DNA from: Chlorobiota bacterium
GTDB taxonomy: Bacteria; Bacteroidota; Bacteroidia; Bacteroidales; B39-G9
Assembly: GCA_013152655.1 (NCBI GenBank)
Contig: JAADFW010000237.1
Span: 1-47,722, forward strand
Length of the DNA stretch: 47,722 nt
Reading direction: 5' to 3'
Below the pieces are notes generated by a model that did not search any database, was not told the origin of the DNA, and worked only from the letters and a program-made list of their open reading frames with translations. A program made the translations under genes and the position numbers. The stretch's first letter is position 1. The number at the start of each line of letters is the position of its first letter. Shown here in pieces: positions 7,450-15,800 of the stretch.

Positions 7450-8220
7450 ATGAAATTTATTATAGCACTTGTAACACGCATAATACCGCGTCCTTTTTTA
7501 CATAAAATCAGTCATTTTTTTTTACAACTCATCTCTCTTTTTTATCGAGGCAAAAAATATGAGGACCCGATTAATGGCATAACCTATCGTAAATTATTAC
7601 CCTATGGGAGATTAAATTCAAGAAAAAATGCCTTAGCCCCTGATTCAATGTCGCTTGAAAGGCATCGTTTGCTATGGTTATATTTGAATGAAAAAACAAA
7701 TTTATTTAAACAACCAAACAAATTTTTACATATTGCGCCGGAATATTGTTTTATTAAAATTTTTAAAAAACAAAAAAATATAGAATATATAACAGGTGAT
7801 TTATTATCCCCTTGGGCAGATGTTAAGCTCGACGTACATAACATTCCGTTTGACGACAACACTTTTGATGTATTAATGTGCAATCATGTATTAGAACATG
7901 TTGATAATGATAAAAAAGTTATGCAAGAATTTTATCGTGTTTTAAAACCGGGTGGATGGGGAATATTTCAGGTACCAATAGATTATAAAAGAGAAAAAAC
8001 TTTAGAAGACCCATTAATTAAAAGTAAAGCTGATCGTGAAAAATACTATTGGCAGGCAGACCACGTCAGGCTTTACGGCCTTGATTACGGGGAAAAGCTG
8101 AAAAATGCCGGTTTTAAAGTTACTGAAGATGATTTTGTAAAAAAACTAGATTCATTGCTCGTTAAAAAGTATGCTTTACCTGCAGATGAAATCATATACT
8201 TTTGTGAAAAAACTAAATAA
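7450..8220 (+). CDS. Class I SAM-dependent methyltransferase
   Basis: A 256-residue protein with a Methyltransf_11-type core. The SAM-binding region is modified at motif I (FLHIAPEYCFIKIF, about residues 92-105), followed by the acidic DVHNIPFDDNTFDVLMCNHVLEH stretch (motif IV region) and LKPGGWGIFQVP (post-motif). The HVLEHV and LKPGG blocks make a methyltransferase assignment safe, but the substrate is unknown. The N-terminal 60 residues are basic and hydrophobic, suggesting association with the membrane or with ribosomal or lipid substrates. It follows rbfA by 3 bases and precedes the permease gene by 12, so it belongs to the same operon. Confidence 0.85.
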   Translation: MKFIIALVTRIIPRPFLHKISHFFLQLISLFYRGKKYEDPINGITYRKLLPYGRLNSRKNALAPDSMSLERHRLLWLYLNEKTNLFKQPNKFLHIAPEYCFIKIFKKQKNIEYITGDLLSPWADVKLDVHNIPFDDNTFDVLMCNHVLEHVDNDKKVMQEFYRVLKPGGWGIFQVPIDYKREKTLEDPLIKSKADREKYYWQADHVRLYGLDYGEKLKNAGFKVTEDDFVKKLDSLLVKKYALPADEIIYFCEKTK

Positions 8221-8232
8221 AAATATAAAGAA

Positions 8233-9453
8233 ATGAATCTAAAATTATTTATTGCAAAACGCTATCTTTTTTCTAAGAAAACGCAAAATGTAATAAATAT
8301 TATTTCCCTCATTTCTATTTTTGGTGTTGCTATTGGCACAGCCGCTTTAATTGTTGTTTTGTCTGTATTTAACGGGTTTGACGGATTAATTCAGCATTTG
8401 TTTAATGCGTTTGACCCAAATTTAAAAATAACATTAAAAGAAGGAAAAACTTTTAATGCGGAATCTGCGAAGTTTTCAAAAATAAAAAATCTGGAAAACA
8501 TTGTTTATTTTACCGAAGTCTTAGAAGAAAATGTTCTGTTAAAATATGGTAAAAAAATTCATCCCGCTACACTAAAGGGTGTATCAGAATCATATAAAAA
8601 CAGTTCAGGACTTGATACTATGATAATTCAAGGTTCTTATTTGCTTGAAAAAAATAATATTAATTATGCTATTGTTGGACAAGGAATAGCATACTATTTA
8701 TCTATTGGCTTAAATTTTATAAATCCAATTGTTGTTTTTGTTCCGAAACGCGGTAAAAAAATTCCATTGCATGCCCAAAATGCTTTTAACAGAAAAGTGT
8801 TGTATCCTTCCGGCATTTATTCAATACAGCAAGATTTTGACTCTAAGTATGTTATAACCTCCTTACACTTTGTGAGAGAATTGTTGAATTACAAAAATGA
8901 AGTGAGTGCCATTGAGTTAAAAGTTAAGAGTTCTGCCAATATAAATAGTGTAAAAAAGAATATTAAATCAATTCTTGGAGAACAGTATAATGTGAAAGAC
9001 CAAAACGAGCAACATGAACTGTTTTATAAAATAATGAAATCGGAAAAATGGGCAATTTTTCTTATTCTTTCATTTATTCTTTTAATAGCTTCATTTAATA
9101 TAATTGGCTCTATTACAATGCTTATAATTGATAAAAAAAATGATATTTTTACAATTAACAGCCTGGGAGCTAATAAAAAAACAATACGGCATATTTTTTT
9201 AATTGAAGGTTGGTTTATATCAATAATAGGAGCTGTTGCCGGCCTTTTAACGGGTGGAATTATTTGCTGGTTGCAAATAACGTATAAAATTGTAAAACTT
9301 CAGGGAAGCGGTTCATTTATTATTGATGCATATCCGGTTGCTTTAAAAATGTCTGATTTTGTCTTTGTTTTATTAACGGTGCTTTTTATTGGATACATAG
9401 CTGCATGGCTCCCTTCACGATATGTATTAAATAATTTTATGAATAAAAAGTAA
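8233..9453 (+). CDS. ABC transporter permease, LolC/LolE-like (FtsX family)
   Basis: A 406-residue inner-membrane protein with the four-helix MacB/FtsX layout: TM1 at about residues 20-45 (the VAIGTAALIVVLSVFNGFDG segment is characteristic of LolC/LolE), a large periplasmic domain to about 265, then three C-terminal helices. In the Lol family this subunit extracts lipoproteins from the inner membrane, powered by LolD. No ATPase gene is adjacent, so it must pair with one encoded elsewhere; a role in lipoprotein sorting is inferred from family membership. It sits 12 bases after the methyltransferase gene. An FtsX-like permease next to rbfA is a recurrent arrangement in Bacteroidota to my knowledge. 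Confidence 0.87.
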   Translation: MNLKLFIAKRYLFSKKTQNVINIISLISIFGVAIGTAALIVVLSVFNGFDGLIQHLFNAFDPNLKITLKEGKTFNAESAKFSKIKNLENIVYFTEVLEENVLLKYGKKIHPATLKGVSESYKNSSGLDTMIIQGSYLLEKNNINYAIVGQGIAYYLSIGLNFINPIVVFVPKRGKKIPLHAQNAFNRKVLYPSGIYSIQQDFDSKYVITSLHFVRELLNYKNEVSAIELKVKSSANINSVKKNIKSILGEQYNVKDQNEQHELFYKIMKSEKWAIFLILSFILLIASFNIIGSITMLIIDKKNDIFTINSLGANKKTIRHIFLIEGWFISIIGAVAGLLTGGIICWLQITYKIVKLQGSGSFIIDAYPVALKMSDFVFVLLTVLFIGYIAAWLPSRYVLNNFMNKK

Positions 9454-9573
9454 TGTAAGCTTTGTTTTAATAGTCTATATCTATAAAATTTAATAAACGC
9501 AGACTTTTTTATATCTTTCGCCAAATTTAAAATTGAATAATTTATTACCTGAAATTAAAACTGTTATTCGAAA

Positions 9574-10938
9574 ATGAATTTTGAAAAGATTTATAAATGG
9601 TCGCTTTTTTACGATTTACTAAGGTCATATGGGAGAGTTTTACACAATTATATATTCTATCGAAAAGTATATGTGAATGGTATTGAAAACATACCAGACA
9701 AAACACCTTTAATTCTTACAGCTAATCACCAAAATGCACTAATGGATGCAATGGCATTAATTTTTGCAGCAGACCATCAACCGGTTTTTTTGGCACGTTC
9801 AGATATTTTTTCTAAACCCATAATTGCAAAAATATTACGCTCTTTTAAAATTATGCCTGTTTATAGAATACGAGATGGCATAAAAAGCCTTGGCAAAAAC
9901 GATGAAATTTTTAATTATTCGGTACAAGTATTAAAAAACAATAAACGATTAGCCATAATGCCTGAGGGAAATCATGGAAACAGGCGAAAACTAAGGATGT
10001 TAAAAAAAGGCGTTGCCAGAATAGCTTTTAGAGCAGAGGAAGTTAATAATTTTGAATTAGGCCTTAATATTATTCCTGTGGGAATTGATTATAGCAACTA
10101 TACAAATTTTAGAAATTCTTTGTTTATTAATTTTGGAAAACCCTTTACAATAAAAGAATTTAAAGATATTTATGAGGAAAATCCTAAAAAAGCATTTTTG
10201 TTGTTTAATGAAAAACTAAAAAAAGAGCTTTCTCAGTTAATGATTGATATTCAAAATGATGAATATTATGATACTTTTTACAATATGAGAGAACTCTATA
10301 ATACAGCAATGCGTAAAAAGCTGGGTTTAGTTAAAAACAATCTGAAATCTCGGTTTTTTGCAGGAAAAAGTATCATTTCACTTTTAGAAAAAGCCGGAAA
10401 TAAAGCTCCTGATGAACTCAAGTGGTTGAAAGAAAAAGACGAAGAATTGCAAAAGGGCTTAAAATTATTCAAACTAAGGCACTGGATTCTGGAAAAAAAG
10501 AAATTCAGTTATTTGGCACTTATCTTCCAGTCTGTCATTCAAATTGTATTTTTGCCTGTTCATATTTACGGAATTATTACAAACTATCTTCCTTATAAAA
10601 TTCCGGTTTGGATTACCAACAAAATAAAAGACAAACAATTTGTCAGCTCCGTAAAATATGTTTTGCTTTTAATCATTTTTCTTATTTTTTATTTAATTGA
10701 ATATTTAATTTTTGCATTATTTGCAGAATCAGTCTGGATAAGAAATGTTTTTTTATTAAGCTTGCCAATTGCAGGGTACTTTACCATAGAAAATTGGATA
10801 TTATTTAAAAAGCTAAAGTCAAAATGGATATACAACATTGCTATAAGTTCGCGAAATAAAAAATTAATACATATTACTGATTTGTACAAAAGTATTATGC
10901 ATAAAATGGATGAACTGGCTTCTAAATACAGTAGCTAA
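9574..10938 (+). CDS. PlsC-like 1-acylglycerol-3-phosphate acyltransferase family protein
   Basis: A 454-residue membrane protein. The N-terminal half is a glycerolipid acyltransferase domain: motif I is ANHQNALMD (His plus acidic residue, with one extra residue compared with the classic HX4D), and motif III is MPEGNHGNRRKL in place of the usual EGTRS. After about residue 310 a second part contains hydrophobic segments (around 310-335, 355-380 and 385-415), making it longer than simple PlsC (about 240 residues). It probably acylates lysophosphatidate or a related lipid at the inner membrane. A weak promoter-like TATCTTTC lies about 55 bases upstream, so the gene may have its own transcription start in addition to operon read-through. 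Confidence 0.85.
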   Translation: MNFEKIYKWSLFYDLLRSYGRVLHNYIFYRKVYVNGIENIPDKTPLILTANHQNALMDAMALIFAADHQPVFLARSDIFSKPIIAKILRSFKIMPVYRIRDGIKSLGKNDEIFNYSVQVLKNNKRLAIMPEGNHGNRRKLRMLKKGVARIAFRAEEVNNFELGLNIIPVGIDYSNYTNFRNSLFINFGKPFTIKEFKDIYEENPKKAFLLFNEKLKKELSQLMIDIQNDEYYDTFYNMRELYNTAMRKKLGLVKNNLKSRFFAGKSIISLLEKAGNKAPDELKWLKEKDEELQKGLKLFKLRHWILEKKKFSYLALIFQSVIQIVFLPVHIYGIITNYLPYKIPVWITNKIKDKQFVSSVKYVLLLIIFLIFYLIEYLIFALFAESVWIRNVFLLSLPIAGYFTIENWILFKKLKSKWIYNIAISSRNKKLIHITDLYKSIMHKMDELASKYSS

Positions 10939-10964
10939 ATATTAAATAAACAATTTAAAATCAG

Positions 10965-11204
10965 ATGGCTTTAATAAGGCTCATTTTATTTATTACACTC
11001 TTTTATATTATTTTCCGCTTAATATCAAAGGCGTTGTTTCCTTTCTTATATAACAAACAAGATTCTTATTTTGATAAGGAAAAAGAAAAAAAAGAAGCTA
11101 AAAAGAAAGAAGGTGAAATAACCATTCAATATTTAAAAGAGAATGAATTAAAGCACAATAATAGTTCAGAGGAAGAATATACTGATTATGAAGAAATAGA
11201 ATAA
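10965..11204 (+). CDS. Small membrane protein, DUF4834-like
   Basis: A 79-residue protein with one N-terminal membrane helix (residues about 3-22, LIRLILFITLFYIIFRLI), then a short FPFLYNK segment and a highly charged Lys/Glu tail. This pattern resembles the small DUF4834 proteins of Bacteroidota; the function is unknown. It starts 26 bases after the acyltransferase and ends 3 bases before the FkbM methyltransferase gene, so it is almost certainly co-transcribed and real. Confidence 0.7.
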   Translation: MALIRLILFITLFYIIFRLISKALFPFLYNKQDSYFDKEKEKKEAKKKEGEITIQYLKENELKHNNSSEEEYTDYEEIE

Positions 11205-11207
11205 AAC

Positions 11208-11945
11208 ATGAAAAGTTTAAGAAAAATTATATATACAATTTTTGGATTGAAAGGATATTTAAAATTAGTTAGCAAAATTTATCTTTTTTTTGTGCATAAT
11301 GGATTTTTAAAGAAAAAATATCCCGAATTATTCTATCTTAAAAAAATAATAAAACCGGGTTTTTATTGCATTGATATAGGTGCAAATTTAGGTTATTACT
11401 CCACTTTTCTTGCAAAATTGGTTAAAAATAACGGTAAAGTGTTTGCAGTTGAACCGGTTCCTCTTTTTGCAGAAATCTGGGAGAAGAATATTCATAAATA
11501 TGGTTTAAATAATTGCGAGTTATTAAACTTTGCTTTAGGCAGCGAAAATAAATCGGTACAAATGGGTATGCCCGAAGTCAATGGAATTATTCATCATGGG
11601 ATGACAAAAATAGCTTCTTCCGATGACAATAAATTTGCAAAATATTTTGATGTAGAAATGAAGATTCCCGATGAACTTTTTTACAATTTACCAAAAGTAG
11701 ATTTTATTAAATGCGATGTAGAAGGCTATGAAAGCGAAGTGTTTAAAAACCTGGCTAAAACCATTGAAAAATTTAAGCCGGTTGTTCAGTCTGAACTAAG
11801 CGGGCTGGAAAACAGAACTAAAGTTATTCAATTTTTTAAAGGACAAAATTATCAGGTAAAAATATTGCAAAATGACACTCTAATAGAAGCAACAAACAAC
11901 ATTATTGCAAATAGCAGTAACGATTTTTATTTTTTACCGGCATAA
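11208..11945 (+). CDS. FkbM family SAM-dependent methyltransferase
   Basis: A 245-residue methyltransferase. SAM motif I is CIDIGANLGYYSTFLAKLV (about residues 60-78), followed by GKVFAVEPVP (acidic motif II) and the FkbM hallmark DFIKCDVEGYESEVFKNL near residues 166-183. Members methylate sugars of polysaccharides, glycolipids or secondary metabolites; the substrate here is unknown. No glycosyltransferases flank it directly. It is the last gene of the rbfA series and is closed by a very strong terminator hairpin whose left arm begins at its stop codon. Confidence 0.88.
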   Translation: MKSLRKIIYTIFGLKGYLKLVSKIYLFFVHNGFLKKKYPELFYLKKIIKPGFYCIDIGANLGYYSTFLAKLVKNNGKVFAVEPVPLFAEIWEKNIHKYGLNNCELLNFALGSENKSVQMGMPEVNGIIHHGMTKIASSDDNKFAKYFDVEMKIPDELFYNLPKVDFIKCDVEGYESEVFKNLAKTIEKFKPVVQSELSGLENRTKVIQFFKGQNYQVKILQNDTLIEATNNIIANSSNDFYFLPA

Positions 11946-11977
11946 AAAAAGTTGTAACTTAAAAGTTACAACTTTTT
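11946..11977. terminator. Bidirectional terminator
   Basis: A perfect 15-bp stem, AAAAAGTTGTAACTT (11946-11960) with AAGTTACAACTTTTT (11963-11977), around a two-base loop (in practice a four-base loop). A-runs and T-runs flank both sides. It lies between the convergent FkbM and SiaB-like genes and serves both. Confidence 0.85.
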
Positions 11978-12006
11978 AAAAATGTTTTTGAATAATTAAC
12001 CTATAT

Positions 12007-12567
12007 TTAAGGAGCAGTAATCTTAATTTTTAACAAGAAAAAATAATATTCATTGTCGAGAGGCAAGAATTGATAGTCTAATTTTTGGCCTGTTTTACGG
12101 GCAATATCAATTAACCCTAATCCGGCACCTCCTTTTTCAGACAAAGTTCCCTCTTTAATTTGTTTTTTATACAATGCCGTAAGTTCAGTCTTATTCATTT
12201 TATTCAGGCCATCAATAGAGTTTTTTAAATCGTTAATTTTCTCGTTTATAACCCTGTTAGCTGTAATAATATAATAAGCATTTTCTTTTTTGCCTACTAT
12301 AAACATTCCGTTTCCAATTTTTGAATCTTCGCTAAATTCATCAGAATGTTTTGTCATGTTTTGCAAGCATTCAACCATTACATGAAAAACTCTTCGTTTA
12401 AGAGTTTTTTCTTCATTTACCTTTTCCATGTCTCGCTCTGCCATGGAAGTAAACATTTTTGTAATTTGATGGTTAAATTCTCCTTCATAAACTAATGTAA
12501 ATCCGTTATTTACCATTTCCTCGTGTAATGATAATACAGATTTAATAAAAGCTAAGCTATTACTCAT
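12007..12567 (-). CDS. SiaB-like protein kinase (GHKL fold)
   Basis: A 186-residue protein with the features of SiaB-family kinases (DUF6272): an ATPase N-box-like helix HVMVECLQNMTKHSDEF (about residues 62-78) and a glycine-rich ATP lid GGAGLGLIDIARKTG (about 146-160). In Pseudomonas, SiaB phosphorylates the anti-sigma-antagonist-like SiaC and is opposed by the phosphatase SiaA, which controls c-di-GMP output and aggregation. Neither partner is next to this gene. It has no membrane segment, so it is cytoplasmic. Transcribed alone on the minus strand, ending at the shared terminator. Confidence 0.8.
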   Translation of the reverse strand: MSNSLAFIKSVLSLHEEMVNNGFTLVYEGEFNHQITKMFTSMAERDMEKVNEEKTLKRRVFHVMVECLQNMTKHSDEFSEDSKIGNGMFIVGKKENAYYIITANRVINEKINDLKNSIDGLNKMNKTELTALYKKQIKEGTLSEKGGAGLGLIDIARKTGQKLDYQFLPLDNEYYFFLLKIKITAP

Positions 12568-12784
12568 AATTATCTGATTTTCTGTGAAATATATTCTTCG
12601 TTGTTGGTATAGAAGATAAAATTAAGAAAAAAAAACAAATCAAAAGCATTTATTAGAAAATATTTTGTTTTTGCATGCATTATAGATTTAACAATGAATA
12701 ATTTGGAAAAGTAATTTTCAATTATAAAACAGATTTGGCACATTTGAACTTTTTGAGAAATTATTATTATTGAAATAAATACAA

Positions 12785-12792
12785 TATATTTG
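12785..12792 (+). promoter_or_regulatory. -7 promoter element before the large T9SS protein
   Basis: TATATTTG fully matches TAnnTTTG and ends 27 bases before the ATG at 12820. An upstream in-frame TTG start at 12790 would overlap this element, which favours 12820 as the true start. No well-spaced -33 TTTG is evident. Confidence 0.45.
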
Positions 12793-12819
12793 TTAACTAA
12801 CCAACAAAAAAATAACATT

Positions 12820-15800
12820 ATGAAAAACAAAAAACAATTATTTTTGCTTTTGTTAATGGCTTTTGCATTGAGTTTAAGTTATGCACAAAAAGTAAAAAAG
12901 GAAACTAAAAAACAATTTCTTACTAAAAAGAATTATGAAAAAAACTATGTGGTAAACGAAAAATCAAGTCAAGCTGATTACGTTTATAGTGTCAACGACA
13001 TATTCCTGGACGATGGTTCTGAAACATCTGTTACTTTATCTGTTTCAGACGACGCAACTATTGGCATGGTAAACATGCATTATGAATGGACAACTGATTT
13101 GTATTCTGATGAGGGTTCTTTTACAGTTACTTCGCCGGAAGGAACAGAAGCTACTATAGGGATGGCTCAGGAAAGCGGAGAGTATTCTATTAATCTTTTT
13201 GATTTTTCAGGTGAAAACCTAACCGGTGACTGGATATTTACAATTTATGATTCTTATGGAGATGGTGGCCATTCTGCAACAAATATAACTTTTAATGTGT
13301 TTTTGCCTGCTACCGAACCTATTGCTGATATAAACTTTGCTTCGTGGGATTTTGGCCAAATACAAAACGGTTTATCTTCTGAAACCAATTCTTTTGTTTT
13401 AACAAATATAGGTATTGGACAACTTACCGTAACAAGTATTACTGATTTAACCGGTTCTGATTTTTCAACCAGCTTTCAATTAAACGAAATAAACCTTAAT
13501 CAGGGAGAACAATATACATTTGTTTTTACTTATACTCCCTCTGCTACAGGGCCTGTTTCCGATACTGTTATTATTAATACAAATGGTGGAGAAATAGCAA
13601 TTTTATTAACAGGAGAAGGTATTTTAGCTGCTGATGAAAACTTTGAATCAGGAACAATTCCTGATAACTGGACTATTATTGATAATGACGGAGATGGCCA
13701 ACAATGGGAAGCTTTTGAACCAAGTGTATTACCTGCTCATTCAGGTAATTGGGTAGCTAAAGTAAGCTATAATTCTAACGGAAACGACGATTGGTTAATA
13801 TTGCCAAAACTGGTTCCCGAAACTTCTAATTCTGAACTTTCTTTCTGGGCTGCTTCATCTTCAGATTATTATTTGGAAGATATAAAAGTAATGCTTTCAA
13901 CAACCGGAAATGCAATAGGTGACTTCACAACTGAATTAGGCTCGTATTCTTCAATTGCAAACGAATGGACAAACTTTAGCTTCGACCTTTCTTCTTATAA
14001 CAATACTGAAATTTATGTGGCTGTTGTATGTGTATCAGTTGATCAATTAGATTTATATGTTGACGATATTTACGCCCCCGTTCAATATCCTGATAATGAC
14101 TTAGCAGCACAAAGTGTTTCTGGCGATGTTGCACCAGTTCAGGACAGTATTTCAGTTTTTACAGTAACTGTAAAAAACAACGGGAAGCTTACCCAAACCG
14201 ATTATTTGGTTAAATTAGTCACAAGTACAGGAGTTGTTTTAGATTCAGTTTCAGGTGTTTCAATTGAACCAAAAATGACCGCATCTTTTAACCTTGAAGC
14301 TTCTTTTGCAACAGAAGGAACAACCAATATTCTTGGCCTTGTTGAACTTTCTACTGATGAAAATACTTCAAATAATGAAACAGCACCTTTTACGGTTTAT
14401 GTTCAACCACCGGGGACAGTTACTTTAAATGTAGGTACAGGTAATGAAGTAAGTAATGCACTTCCTGCAAATTTTTACTTCCAAAGTAGTTTGTCTGAAG
14501 TAATTTATTATCCAGATGAAATTAATATGGGTGGTACTGTTAAAGCCATTGATTATTACAATAATTTCAAAAGTAACTTAACAAATAAGCCATTGCGTAT
14601 TTGGATGGGTGAAACAGAAACAGAAAATTTGGATAATATGTGGATTCCCTCCAGCGAGCTGGCATTAGTTTATGACAATACTGTTGACTTACCTTCAGGT
14701 GAAAATATAATTCACATACAACTTGAAACACCATATGTTTATTATGGCGGTAAATTAGTGATAATGGTTGAAAGGCCTTTAGATACAGTATATTATTCAT
14801 ATGCCGATTATTTTTATGCTACTGAAACATTAAATCATCCGAAAAGAGCTATTTATTATATTTCTGATACAGACCCGGCCGATCCGGAAAATCCATCTGC
14901 AGGCTTTTCTTTAGATTATGTACCAAACACCAGGTTTTATTTTGATGTTTCAGGAATGGGGTCTATTGTTGGTAATGTTGTTGATACTTCCTCTACACCT
15001 TTACCTGATGCTGAAATTTCTTTAACAGGCACTTTTGCTAAAACAGTTACTGATGAAGCAGGAAATTATAATTTCCCTTATGTTTTTGAAAACACGTATT
15101 CTTTAAAAGCTGTAAAACACGGTTTTATTGATACCGTAAAATCAATAACAGTTACTGAAAATGACACATTAACAGCTGATTTTATTATGCTGCCCTTACC
15201 AACTGTTACAGTAAGCGGTAAAGTTGCCGGAAGCGATGCTCCAACTGTAGGATTAATTGGTGCTTCTATTGAAATTGGAGGATATGAAGATTATTTGGCA
15301 ACAACAGATAGTTCAGGAAACTATTCGGTTCCTTCCGTATATTCTACAAAAGAATATGTTGTAATTATTTCATATTCAGGTTATGAAACTTTTATTGATA
15401 CAATTAACACACTAGAAGATGATATTGTACTAAATGCAGTATTAAATGAAATTCCGATTCCGGCTTCTAATGTTGTTGCTTCAATAACTGATGCTGAAGA
15501 AGCTGTAATTACCTGGAATCCTCCCGGTTCAGGAGTTGAAGCTCAATATGTGCTTGATGATGGCACAGCTGAAAACGGATGGACAATAAATCCCGGATTT
15601 GAATCTTGGCTGGGAAACAAATTTGAAGTTGATGATGCCGGAAGTATTACAAGTTTCGAAATTTTTGCACAAGAAAATGCCGGTTCAGGCGAAGAAGAAA
15701 TTACAATTGATGTTTTTGACTCAGAACAAAACTTAGTAGGTACCAGCGACCCATTTATTCTTGTTGCAGAAAACTGGGTAACTGTAAATATTGAAAATGT

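Noticed and set aside
12790-12819. Upstream in-frame TTG start of the large T9SS protein
   Set aside because: It lies within the -7 promoter element and would put ten polar residues before a clean signal peptide; the ATG at 12820 is far better.
12570-12830. 86-codon minus-strand frame rich in Phe and Ile
   Set aside because: It covers the intergenic region upstream of the large T9SS gene and its promoter element; composition is that of random AT-rich sequence.
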